Positions 27,474 to 35,503 of a stretch of DNA of 64,000 nt are shown here, one piece after another; position 1 is the stretch's first letter, and every line of letters starts with the position of its first letter. The stretch comes from JAOABV01 sp039801465 (GTDB lineage: Bacteria > Hydrothermota > Tepidihabitantia > Tepidihabitantales > CAIPLT01): contig JBDRUT010000002.1 of assembly GCA_039801465.1 (NCBI GenBank), positions 82,897 to 146,896 of the forward strand, in the 5' to 3' direction. Below the pieces are notes generated by a model. The model was not told the DNA's origin, did not search any database, and was given only the letters and a program-made list of their open reading frames with translations. The translations under genes were made by a program, and so were the position numbers.

Positions 27474-27767
27474 TTATTCTTTCTCCTCTTCTTCTTTCTT
27501 TTCCCGACGCTGACCAGAATGAGCACGGAAGGTTCTCGTTGGTGCAAATTCACCTAAACGATGACCGACCATCCTTTCAGTAATATAAACTGGAATAAAT
27601 CTATTGCCATTATGAACCGCAATCGTATGTCCAACGAATTCCGGTGGAATCTGCGACCTGCGGGCATAGGTTTTAATAACCTTCCTTTCACCGCGTTCGG
27701 TAATCTCTTTTATCTTTTTCAATAACTTCTCGTCAACGTATGGTCCTTTTTTAGTTGAACGTCCCAT
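27474..27767 (-). CDS. rpsS: 30S ribosomal protein S19 (uS19)
   Basis: 97 residues: MGRSTKKGPYVDEKLLKKI opening and the conserved IPPEFVGHTIAVHNGNRFIPVYI and GHRLGEFAPTR segments. The glutamate-rich tail (EKKEEEEKE) is a minor extension. Overlaps the rplB stop by one base. Confidence 0.97.
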   Translation of the reverse strand: MGRSTKKGPYVDEKLLKKIKEITERGERKVIKTYARRSQIPPEFVGHTIAVHNGNRFIPVYITERMVGHRLGEFAPTRTFRAHSGQRREKKEEEEKE

Positions 27768-28591
27768 TATTTTCTCCTCTGGAGAATGAGTTTTGATGAA
27801 TGTTTTTTACTTTTGCGTGTCTTTTTGCCTTTAGCAATTAGTCCTTTTTCTGAACAAGGATGTCTGCCACCAGAAGATTTTCCTTCGCCACCACCCATGG
27901 GATGGTCAACCGGATTCATTGCCACTGCTCGAACTCGAGGTCTAATGCCACGATGACGAGACCGTCCGGCTTTACCAATTGAAATCTCTTTATGGTCAAG
28001 ATTGGATACTCTTCCAATCGTTGCATAACAATCTAAAGAAAACTTTCTAATTTCAGAAGACGGCAGTTTAATTACTGCATAATCCCCTTCTTTGGCTAAA
28101 ATTTGTGCTGCAGTACCTGCACTTCGAACTAAATACGAATTATAATTAGGATAGAGTTGGAGATTATGAATTTCAACTCCAACTGGGATTGCTGACAAAG
28201 GCATTGCATTGCCGGGTTTAATCGGAGCGGACTCACCTGACATTATCGTATCACCGACCTTTAAACCTTCTGGTGCTAAAATATACCGGTATTCACCATC
28301 TTTATAACAGACTAAAGCAATTCTTGCTGAACGATTCGGGTCGTATTCGATAGTCTTTACTGTTGCCTCAATATTATGTTTATCTCGCTTAAAATCAATT
28401 ATCCGATAATGTCGCTTTTCACCACCACCACGATATTTTGCAGTAATTCGACCCAAATTATTCCTGCCACCCTTTTTGCGTGCTGGTACTAATAATGGCT
28501 TGTATGGTTCTGTGGTCGTAATCTCTTCAAAAGTAGACACCGTATAATATCGTCTTGATAACGGCGTTGGTCGATAAGTTTTAATGCCCAT
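27767..28591 (-). CDS. rplB: 50S ribosomal protein L2 (uL2)
   Basis: 274 residues, standard length; core of the peptidyl-transferase region. MGIKTYRPTPLSRRYYTVS opening, GGGEKRHYRIIDFKRDK, and the invariant AMNPVDHPMGGGEGKSSGGRHP containing the His needed for peptidyl-transferase integrity. Confidence 0.98.
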   Translation of the reverse strand: MGIKTYRPTPLSRRYYTVSTFEEITTTEPYKPLLVPARKKGGRNNLGRITAKYRGGGEKRHYRIIDFKRDKHNIEATVKTIEYDPNRSARIALVCYKDGEYRYILAPEGLKVGDTIMSGESAPIKPGNAMPLSAIPVGVEIHNLQLYPNYNSYLVRSAGTAAQILAKEGDYAVIKLPSSEIRKFSLDCYATIGRVSNLDHKEISIGKAGRSRHRGIRPRVRAVAMNPVDHPMGGGEGKSSGGRHPCSEKGLIAKGKKTRKSKKHSSKLILQRRK

Positions 28592-28679
28592 AGACTAACA
28601 CCTCAAGTCATTACTAATGTTTGTCAAAATCAAACTTGTTTTTATCCCTTCATTAATAAGTTCTAATATAACTTGCATT

Positions 28680-28967
28680 TTACCGCTCCAAACTTTCAAT
28701 CTTTTGTCCCGGTTTTAAGGTGACGATTGCTTTTTTCCATTCCGAGCGTCTGCCTTGAAAAATTCCCATCCGTTTCGGTTTTCCGTAATAATTCATTACC
28801 CGAACCTTATCGACTTTAACTCGAAATGCTTGTTCTACCGCTCTTTTAACATCAATCTTATTACATTTGCGGGCAACTTCAAATACATATTGATTATTTT
28901 CCGTTTTTAACCGTTCGGTTTTTTCCGTAACAATCGGTCGAATCAGTACTTTTGTCGGGTCAATCAT
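28680..28967 (-). CDS. rplW: 50S ribosomal protein L23 (uL23)
   Basis: 95 residues: VLIRPIVTEKTERLKTENNQYVFEV and KVDKVRVMNYYGKPKRMG are the family core. It sits at the tunnel exit and docks trigger factor and SRP. An 88-bp gap separates it from rplB. Confidence 0.96.
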   Translation of the reverse strand: MIDPTKVLIRPIVTEKTERLKTENNQYVFEVARKCNKIDVKRAVEQAFRVKVDKVRVMNYYGKPKRMGIFQGRRSEWKKAIVTLKPGQKIESLER

Positions 28968-28969
28968 AA

Positions 28970-29605
28970 TTACTCTCCATCTTTACTCAAACGCTTTTCT
29001 ATTGCGGCTAATCCTTTCTGAGTGAATGCCAGATTATCTGACGCAACACACTCGTAAATATTTAAATCTTGTGCCAAAACCAATTCTAAATTCTGAATGT
29101 TTCTACTTGCCAAAATCATATTCTTAGAAAATGCTTCATTGACCAATATGGTTTTTCCGGAATTTAATCCTAAATTTTTTAGTACTTTTAACATTTCTTT
29201 AGTTTTATGACTTTCCAAATCAAAATCTTCAACAAATTTGATACCTTGTTGTCTCAATTTCATTGACAAAGCAACACATAATGCTTTTCTTTTTTTCTTT
29301 TTAGGTATTTTATAAGAGTAATCTCGTGGTTGGGGACCAAAGACAACTCCACCGCCGACCCAAATTGGTGAACGAATTGAACCGACTCGAGCGCGACCCG
29401 TATGTTTTTGCGCCCAAGGTTTTTTACCACCACCTCGAACTTCACCACGGGTTTTAGTCTTCGCTGTGCCTTGTCTTTGATTAGCCAAATAATTACAGAC
29501 CGCTTCCCAAATTAAACCGTTATTATCTTTTTGACCAAAGACAAGTTCGGACAACTCAATCTTATCTTTTACTGTGCCGTCAATTGCTAATAACTCAGCG
29601 TACAT
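28970..29605 (-). CDS. rplD: 50S ribosomal protein L4 (uL4)
   Basis: 211 residues. The long tunnel loop is recognisable: RQGTAKTKTRGEVRGGGKKPW with AQKHTGRARVGSIRSP. The C-terminal Rossmann-like part has GKTILVNEAF. In proteobacteria L4 regulates the S10 operon; nothing seen here shows that. Ends 2 nt before rplW. Confidence 0.96.
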   Translation of the reverse strand: MYAELLAIDGTVKDKIELSELVFGQKDNNGLIWEAVCNYLANQRQGTAKTKTRGEVRGGGKKPWAQKHTGRARVGSIRSPIWVGGGVVFGPQPRDYSYKIPKKKKRKALCVALSMKLRQQGIKFVEDFDLESHKTKEMLKVLKNLGLNSGKTILVNEAFSKNMILASRNIQNLELVLAQDLNIYECVASDNLAFTQKGLAAIEKRLSKDGE

Positions 29606-29632
29606 TTGTCGTTCACCTTTTAATTATAATCT

Positions 29633-30250
29633 TCATTTTTTCTTTATAATTACTGGCGTATACGAAGAACCAGGAATTGCGCCTTTAATATATAAAAGGT
29701 TATTCTCTTTATCGATTTTAACTACCTGTAGATTTTTAATCGTTACTTTTTCCATACCAAGATGACCAGGCAGATGTCGACCTCGCCAGGGATGTCCTGG
29801 AGAACTACCAGAACCGACCGAACCAATTCGACGATGCGACATTGAACCATGCGATGCTGGTCCACCATGCCAACCCCATCGTTTCATACCACCAGTAAAA
29901 CCACGGCCTTTAGTTAAGCCTGTTACTGATACTAAATCACCTTCACTAAAAATATCCACTTTCAACTCCTGACCTACTGAATATTTTTCAATCTCACCAT
30001 TGTTTAATCTAATTTCTTTTAAAACCTTCGTTGGTTCTAAATTACTCTTCTTAAAATGACCGGTGATTGGTTTATTTGCCTTCGGTTTAGATTCAAAACC
30101 TAATTGCAGAGCGTCGTAACCATCTTTATCTTTAGTCTTTTTTTGCACGACGAAACACGGACCGGCCTTGACAATTGTTACCGGAATTACCTTGCCGGTA
30201 TCCGAAAACAATTGTGACATTTTAACTTTTCTTCCAATTAAACCAATCAT
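29633..30250 (-). CDS. rplC: 50S ribosomal protein L3 (uL3)
   Basis: 205 residues: MIGLIGRKVKMSQLFSDTGKVIPVT opening cut at the first strand, the glutamine/histidine-rich loop GGMKRWGWHGGPASHGSMSHR, and GSVGSGSSPGHPWRGRHLPGH near the peptidyl-transferase centre. Overlaps rpsJ by 4 bp. Confidence 0.97.
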   Translation of the reverse strand: MIGLIGRKVKMSQLFSDTGKVIPVTIVKAGPCFVVQKKTKDKDGYDALQLGFESKPKANKPITGHFKKSNLEPTKVLKEIRLNNGEIEKYSVGQELKVDIFSEGDLVSVTGLTKGRGFTGGMKRWGWHGGPASHGSMSHRRIGSVGSGSSPGHPWRGRHLPGHLGMEKVTIKNLQVVKIDKENNLLYIKGAIPGSSYTPVIIKKK

Positions 30251-30564
30251 GCTGATTTAATCTCCACTTCAACGCCTGCTGGAACTTCTAATTTCATTAA
30301 CGCATCGACCATCTCACGAGTTGCGTTTGAGATTTCAATCAAGCGCTTATGGACTCTTAACTCAAACTGCTCTCGTGATTTCTTATCGACATGTGGTGAA
30401 CGTAAAACCGTAAACAAACTACGTTCCGTTGGCAAAGGAATTGGGCCTGAAACAATCGCACCAGTCCGTCGGGCAACATCAACAATATCCTTTGCCGACT
30501 GGTCTAAAATTCGATGGTCGTATGCTTTTAACTTAATTCTAATCTTTTCTTGACGTTTCAACAT
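30247..30564 (-). CDS. rpsJ: 30S ribosomal protein S10 (uS10/NusE)
   Basis: 105 residues: IRIKLKAYDHRILDQSAKDIV, SGPIPLPTERSLFTVLRSPHVDKKSREQFE cut at the loop, and HKRLIEI. First gene of a 16-gene minus-strand cluster running to rpsH; the str genes (rpsL, rpsG, fusA, tuf) are not upstream. It also serves as the antitermination factor NusE. Confidence 0.97.
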   Translation of the reverse strand: MLKRQEKIRIKLKAYDHRILDQSAKDIVDVARRTGAIVSGPIPLPTERSLFTVLRSPHVDKKSREQFELRVHKRLIEISNATREMVDALMKLEVPAGVEVEIKSA

Positions 30565-30606
30565 AGTATAATTTCAGTACAACGCAAAAATTGACAATAA
30601 TCAATT

Positions 30607-30634
30607 AGTATACTAAAAATTCAAATTTAGTCAA
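30607..30634 (-). promoter_or_regulatory. Promoter of the S10 ribosomal cluster
   Basis: On the minus strand: TTGACT (30629-30634), a 16-bp spacer, TATACT (30607-30612), giving a leader of about 36 nt before rpsJ. No strong ribosome-binding site precedes the rpsJ ATG. Confidence 0.55.
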
Positions 30635-31418
30635 GTAGTTTTTTAAGATTTCTGTAAAATCAATTTTTTCTGCAATATGTCCAAGAGATACTATACAGTT
30701 TATGAGATTTAATTGTGATGATTGCTAAAGACCTAAAAATTAATTATTTTTGTGATTTTGGATGTTACGCATTTTTGCAATGTTCAAGCATTATTATGTT
30801 TTGGGCACAAAGATAAGTCTCTTTTGTTATGATGATTTTGTTGAAATTATAAAAAAATTTTTAAGCAGAGAATAAAGATTTTCCTCAATTAAATTACTAC
30901 TAAGAACGCTGAAAGAGTCTTGCCGTTTATTAATGACATAATGTTTTGACAAAACCTCCACATTGGATAATAATTTTCTTTGTTGACACCGAATTCACTC
31001 GTTATTGCAGACTTGATAAAGTAGTAATCCAAGCAATATCTATCCTCCTTGTCATAACTCTGAACATGATTCAGGGGATACATGAACCGACCATGTAAAG
31101 AAGGAATGTGGTGCGGTTGGAAACAACAAAAGGCAAAGCCAAAAAGTACATACTCTGCTGAGTGGAAGGGAGTGAAGACCATAATTCATTTTTTGATATG
31201 CCGAAAAATATGGGTCTTACAAAACTCCAATGCGACTTGATTTTTTCAGCATTCTCAATTTAGTTATGGCGATATAATAAAGTTGCAAATTAAATATCAA
31301 TCGCCGAATACAATCCGGCAACTTATTTCACTTCTGTACTAAAGTTTCTATTAGTTTGTGCTCTCTTTGTCGAACTTTGGTCCTGCTTGGTGTAAGAACC
31401 AAAACTTTGTCTTTGTTA
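30635..31418. other. Spacer with one doubtful ORF
   Basis: About 0.8 kb. A 97-codon minus-strand frame (30889-31182) has a somewhat protein-like composition (MVFTPFHSAEYVLFGFAF...) but no ribosome-binding site, and I do not recognise it; it could be a gene remnant. The plus strand of the same tract also has a 52-codon frame. Nothing else supported. Confidence 0.4.
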
Positions 31419-32744
31419 TTACTTTAGCAATTCCATTCTATTAACATTAACCGACTTTTCGGTTTTTAAGGTATAGAAATAGATACCGTTTGAAAAATTA
31501 TCGGCGACAAACTTTACACTGTATTTCCCGGCATTTTGAATTTCGTTTACGAGAGTTCCAACTTTACGTCCCAATCCATCATAGACCTCGAGTTGAACAC
31601 TTGTTCGAAATGGAATTTCATAAGTTATAGTTGTAACCCGGCTAAAAGGATTTGGATAGTTTTGATAAAGGCGAGATGCTATTTGTAAATTTTCAGATTT
31701 TTCCGCAACGGATGTTCCCTGTGTATCTAAAAGATATGCCTCATTCCGACCGGTTGCTGCATTATAACCCCTACCCGCAATGTAGCGTCCATTAGATGAG
31801 ATAGCAAATGCGTCTCTCAGCACCGAACCCGGGGTTAACAGATTTGCATAAAGAACATTTAAATCCTGCATTCCGGTTGTTTCCTTCCAACGGAATGCGC
31901 CCCAGTTACCTGTAGAACGCTCAGCCCATCCGACAACGATGCTGCCATTATAATTAGCATCCCAAGCTTCACTCCAATTGCCACCCAAAGTGCCAAGGTC
32001 ATACATTCCGGTACTGGCGGTCCAACGAAATGCGCGGGCAGGCGTCAACATATTTGGTCCCCAAGCCCCAACCACCACATTTCCGTCATCTGAAACTCCC
32101 AATGCTTCGCTTCCATACAATGCCGGATTATGGATATCAACCATCACTCCATTTTCCCAGCGAAATGCATGGTGAACTTGGTTCTCAAAGCCTGACCAGC
32201 CGACCACGACCCTGCCATCAGCTGAAACACCTCGGGCAACACTCCGCAATGCACCGGGAAGTACTCCGAGATCTTGCATACCCGAATCAGCCGTCCACCG
32301 AAAGGCGTGATTATAACCGTTACTATGTTCAGCACTACCCGCAACAACCGAACCATCAAAAGAGGCAGCATATGCCCAACTTACGCTTCCACCAAAAGTG
32401 CCGAACTGATACATACTGTCGTTTTTCCAGCGAAAACCACGATATACGCTGCCAACTCCGATAAGACCATATCCAACAATAACTTGTCCATCCGCGGATA
32501 GTCCCCACGCCTCGGCATCATATCCAGGAGCAAGGGAACCAATATCTTGCATTCCGGTAGAAGGTGTCCAACGCCAAGCACGATGTGGACTATAAACTCC
32601 TGCCCAGCCTGTAACCACCATGCCATCATCAGAAACACCGTGTACTTCTGCATAAGGTGTTCCCATCGACCCAAGCCAAGTAAGGCTCTGTGTAAAAACC
32701 GAACTGACAAAAATCAAAATTAAAAAGAGCGACCTATATAACAT
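31419..32744 (-). CDS. Secreted HAF-repeat protein with C-terminal sorting domain
   Basis: 441 residues. Signal peptide about 1-19 (VFTQ|SLTW). Seven or so repeats of the pattern S-x-D-G-x-V-V-V-G-W...A-F-R-W-T...M-x-D-L-G follow, i.e. the extracellular HAF repeat family that folds as a propeller. The last 85 residues, from NYPNPFSRVTTITYEIP to GIYFYTLKTEK, are a T9SS type-A-like sorting domain. I placed the start at the ATG at 32744 because GGAGGT lies just before it; a TTG 12 bp upstream would bury that ribosome-binding site inside the gene. Confidence 0.85.
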   Translation of the reverse strand: MLYRSLFLILIFVSSVFTQSLTWLGSMGTPYAEVHGVSDDGMVVTGWAGVYSPHRAWRWTPSTGMQDIGSLAPGYDAEAWGLSADGQVIVGYGLIGVGSVYRGFRWKNDSMYQFGTFGGSVSWAYAASFDGSVVAGSAEHSNGYNHAFRWTADSGMQDLGVLPGALRSVARGVSADGRVVVGWSGFENQVHHAFRWENGVMVDIHNPALYGSEALGVSDDGNVVVGAWGPNMLTPARAFRWTASTGMYDLGTLGGNWSEAWDANYNGSIVVGWAERSTGNWGAFRWKETTGMQDLNVLYANLLTPGSVLRDAFAISSNGRYIAGRGYNAATGRNEAYLLDTQGTSVAEKSENLQIASRLYQNYPNPFSRVTTITYEIPFRTSVQLEVYDGLGRKVGTLVNEIQNAGKYSVKFVADNFSNGIYFYTLKTEKSVNVNRMELLK

Positions 32745-32787
32745 ATCTACCTCCAATCTTTTTAAATAAAATTAAACATAATAATTT

Positions 32788-32814
32788 ATTATAAAAAAAA
32801 TAATAGATTGTCAA
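32788..32814 (-). promoter_or_regulatory. Promoter of the HAF-repeat gene
   Basis: On the minus strand: TTGACA (32809-32814), a 15-bp spacer (slightly short), TATAAT (32788-32793). Leader of about 35-40 nt ending in a strong ribosome-binding site. Confidence 0.5.
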
Positions 32815-33121
32815 GCAAAAGATTTTTAAATCTGAAATTACTATTTAGAAATATTAAATTTTAGTTTTAAAGAAACCGCTTCGTGTTATATAATACTTAA
32901 TGCATGGGGTAACTGTTATTTATGATATTTATCGTTATAATAAAAGATTTGCCACCATTAATTGACTTCTGAGTAAACAAATCAACGACTTTCAAGCCGG
33001 CAGATATCTGGTGCCTGTAGCTTATTAAGAAAACGAGTGTATCAGAACACTAAAGGATAAATTTTACATTTCACTTATTAATTTACTGTCTTGACTTTGA
33101 CCGAACTCTCTTTTTCTATAA
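32815..33121. other. Divergent spacer, nothing recognised
   Basis: About 300 bp of AT-rich sequence between divergent genes with promoters at both ends. I see no gene, RNA or clear repeat. Confidence 0.45.
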
Positions 33122-33151
33122 TTGACATAACTTATATTTTTATTTTACTAT
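33122..33151 (+). promoter_or_regulatory. Putative promoter of the radical SAM gene
   Basis: TTGACA (33122-33127), an 18-bp spacer, TACTAT (33146-33151), 4 nt before the ATG. An alternative TATAAT at 33117-33122 lacks a well-spaced -35 box. Either way no ribosome-binding site precedes the gene. Confidence 0.4.
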
Positions 33152-33155
33152 AGAT

Positions 33156-34241
33156 ATGGCACAATGCCAATTTTGTAAGAAAAATTCACCTTTTATTTCT
33201 AAATATTTAGGTTTTTGTGTTGATTGTATTAGAACAAATTTTCTAAAAATAAAAGATAAAATTGAATTAATTCATCATAGAAGTCGGACTGAATTTAATT
33301 TACCATTAAAGCCGCCACAAACTGAAGCCGGCTTAAAATGTGCGCAATGCGTTAATCAATGTGTTATAGGTGATGGCGAATCTGGTTATTGTGGAGTATA
33401 CAAGAATATTAACGGTAATTTAACTGGCATATCAAAAGATTTTACTTATCTTCACTGGTATTACGACTCTTTACCAACCAATTGTGTTGCTGATTGGGTC
33501 TGCGCTGCTTCTGGTGCTGGTTATCCCCAATATGCCAATCTTCCTGGCATAGAATACGGTTACAAAAATTTAGCGGTCTTTTTCTGCTCGTGTAATTTCA
33601 ACTGTCTGTTTTGCCAAAATTGGCATTATCGAGATAAACCGACCAGAATGACTAATTTTCAAGAGTTAGTAAAGGCGGTAGATAAGAAAACATCCTGCAT
33701 CTGTTTTTTTGGCGGCGACCCGACTCCTAATCTACTGCTCGCAATTAATGTTGCTGAACAAATTTTAATTCGAACCCAAAGAATTTTTCGTATCTGTTGG
33801 GAAACTAATGGTTCGATGTCGGAAACATTACTTAATCGCATGATTGAGTTATCATTAAAAAGTGGCGGTTGTATTAAATTTGATTTAAAAACCTATAGTG
33901 AGGAATTAAATTATGCTCTATGTGGTGTCTCAAATAAACAGACGCTAAAAAATATTAAAAAAGTTGCCCAGTATATTTACGAGCGACCCAAACCACCTTT
34001 GCTGGTAATTTCGACTTTATTAATCCCTGGATACATTGACCATATTGAACTCACTAATATTGCTCAATTTATTGCTGGGATTGATAAGAATATACCTTGG
34101 TCGCTATTGGCTTTTTATCCCTGTTTTTATTTTTCGGATTTGTCGCCTACATCAAAATACCAAGCTGAACAAGCATTAAAAATTGCTCAGGACCTTGGGC
34201 TGACTAATGTGCGTTTAGGTAATATTCACCTCTTAACTTGA
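33156..34241 (+). CDS. Radical SAM protein (PflA/AmmeMemoRadiSam-like)
   Basis: 361 residues. The radical SAM cluster motif C-x3-C-x2-C is C146-C150-C153 (CNFNCLFC), with FFGGDPTPN as the SAM-binding GGE-like segment. An N-terminal Cys-rich part (C4/C7, C21/C24, C62/C65/C69/C79) suggests an extra metal site. The CAQCVNQCVIGDGESGYCGV stretch resembles the opening of AmmeMemoRadiSam and pyruvate-formate-lyase-activating-type enzymes. No Memo, AMMECR1 or formate-lyase gene is nearby, so the substrate is unknown. Confidence 0.82.
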   Translation: MAQCQFCKKNSPFISKYLGFCVDCIRTNFLKIKDKIELIHHRSRTEFNLPLKPPQTEAGLKCAQCVNQCVIGDGESGYCGVYKNINGNLTGISKDFTYLHWYYDSLPTNCVADWVCAASGAGYPQYANLPGIEYGYKNLAVFFCSCNFNCLFCQNWHYRDKPTRMTNFQELVKAVDKKTSCICFFGGDPTPNLLLAINVAEQILIRTQRIFRICWETNGSMSETLLNRMIELSLKSGGCIKFDLKTYSEELNYALCGVSNKQTLKNIKKVAQYIYERPKPPLLVISTLLIPGYIDHIELTNIAQFIAGIDKNIPWSLLAFYPCFYFSDLSPTSKYQAEQALKIAQDLGLTNVRLGNIHLLT

Positions 34242-34267
34242 GGTAGATTAATATAATTTAAGAAGGC

Positions 34268-34474
34268 CTACGATTGTTTTGATACTCTAACTGCTTTTTT
34301 ACCTTTCGGAGTTTCTTCTACTTCGTATTGAACTCTTTCGCCTTCTCGAAGAGTTCTATAGCCGTCACCGACGATATCACTGTAATGGACAAAAATATCG
34401 CCACTGCCGTCTTCGGCTTCAATAAAACCAAAGCCTTTTTTTCCATCAAACCACTTTATTTTACCAGTTGCCAA
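34268..34474 (-). CDS. Cold-shock domain protein
   Basis: 68 residues from a TTG start: ATGKIKWFDGKKGFGFIEAEDGSGDIFVHYSDI cut at the RNP motifs KGFGFI and DIFVHY, the nucleic-acid-binding core of CspA-type proteins. The longer frame from ATG 34513 adds 13 residues foreign to the family; GGCGG before the TTG and the family's usual first residues favour the shorter form. A perfect promoter leaves a leader of about 55 nt, which may respond to temperature as in other csp genes (inference). Confidence 0.9.
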   Translation of the reverse strand: MATGKIKWFDGKKGFGFIEAEDGSGDIFVHYSDIVGDGYRTLREGERVQYEVEETPKGKKAVRVSKQS

Positions 34475-34536
34475 ACTACTAATTCCGCCTTTCCTGCTAA
34501 AATTATAAATCATTACTGATTTACAGCAATAAATTT

Positions 34537-34564
34537 ATTATAATAAGGATTTAACAATTGTCAA
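34537..34564 (-). promoter_or_regulatory. Promoter of the cold-shock gene
   Basis: On the minus strand: TTGACA (34559-34564), a 16-bp spacer, TATAAT (34537-34542), both perfect. Confidence 0.65.
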
Positions 34565-35068
34565 TAATGACTTAAGCGAGTTCTAAAAAAGCACAGAAAA
34601 TAGGGAAAAATTGCACGATTTCAATAGCGGTAAATTAACTTTCGCAAAATTCTCTTTATTATTAAACTCAATCCCATGCTAATAAGAATTCACCAATTCT
34701 TAGGAAACTTAATTCCAGAGAAACACTTAATACACTGATAGGCGAGCTACTCCTTTGAACGAATGGCAACCGATTCCACAACCTAAAAGATATGAGATGT
34801 GCCCTATCATAAAAGTTGAAAAAAGATAATTTAACTTATGTCTTAACAGATGAACTAACCGGTAATATATTAAATGTCCCAAAAGTCAAACTCTTCTCAA
34901 AAGATTTCCACATCATAATTGTCCCACCCTTCAGCGGAGAGAGTCATACCATCTCGATAGGTCATTTTTATTTATCGCATTCTGATTCAAATGGTTAGAT
35001 AAAATTTTTGCTTGATTTTTTATTGAAATATATGTATACATTTTTAGGTGGAGTAATATGGCTTTTGC
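34565..35068. other. Spacer with an orphan promoter and start site
   Basis: About 0.5 kb. A plus-strand 60-codon frame (34816-34998) is unsupported. At 35012-35040 a promoter-like pair (TTGATT, 17 bp, TATACA) is followed by GGTGGAG and an ATG at 35058, but that frame closes after 15 codons inside the hypA 3' end. It may be the start of a lost gene. Confidence 0.4.
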
Positions 35069-35398
35069 TTATTCAATATCAATATATTCGATAATCATCT
35101 CTTGACCTGAGATGATTTCAACTCCTTTTTGACAATTGCAGGTAATCTCTAATCCTGTAAATTCCTTTTTACATTTTGGACAGCGGGTTTTCAGTGGAAT
35201 CTTTTCAAAATCTAAGACAGCATTTTCTGCAATTGTGCCGATTTTTATCTGGTCAAAATAAAAACTCACGCACTCGGGTATTATTGCTGAAGCTTCGCCG
35301 AGTTGAAGTTTGATTTTATTGATTCTTTTAGCATTATGCTTTTGGGCTGTAGATAGTGCTTGATTGAGTATTGATTGAGTTATACTAAATTCATGCAT
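35069..35398 (-). CDS. hypA: Hydrogenase nickel-insertion protein HypA
   Basis: 109 residues. Nickel ligands H2 and E3 (MHEFSIT) are present. The zinc domain has C73-x2-C76 and then C87-x-C89, so the second pair is one residue tighter than the usual C-x2-C. GQEMIIEYI matches the family ending. No hydrogenase, hypB or other hyp gene is in the window. A truncated copy of the gene's first codons lies just upstream (35408-35444). Confidence 0.9.
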   Translation of the reverse strand: MHEFSITQSILNQALSTAQKHNAKRINKIKLQLGEASAIIPECVSFYFDQIKIGTIAENAVLDFEKIPLKTRCPKCKKEFTGLEITCNCQKGVEIISGQEMIIEYIDIE

Positions 35399-35444
35399 TT
35401 AATGTTTGATTAAGTATTAACTAAGTTATTGAAAACTCATGCAT
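35362..35444 (-). repeat. Duplicated hypA start (truncated copy upstream)
   Basis: The first 37 bp of hypA (35362-35398) are repeated with a 46-bp offset at 35408-35444. The upstream copy reads MHEFSIT and then TAG. Differences include GAA/GAG for Glu and AGT/TCA for Ser, so the amino acids are kept while the codons differ. Confidence 0.7.
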
Positions 35445-35503
35445 TGGCGTTATTAAAAATCAAAAGTCTTTTGAGCAAAACTAAATACTAGATAATCTAT
35501 TGG

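Noticed and set aside
27473..27553. Longer L22 starting at 27553
   Set aside because: The extension reads through rpsS in another frame and is foreign to L22.
30889..31182. 97-codon minus-strand frame
   Set aside because: Protein-like in places but without start signals or a family I recognise; mentioned in the spacer entry only.
34816..34998. 60-codon plus-strand frame
   Set aside because: No ribosome-binding site or homology, and located in a spacer.
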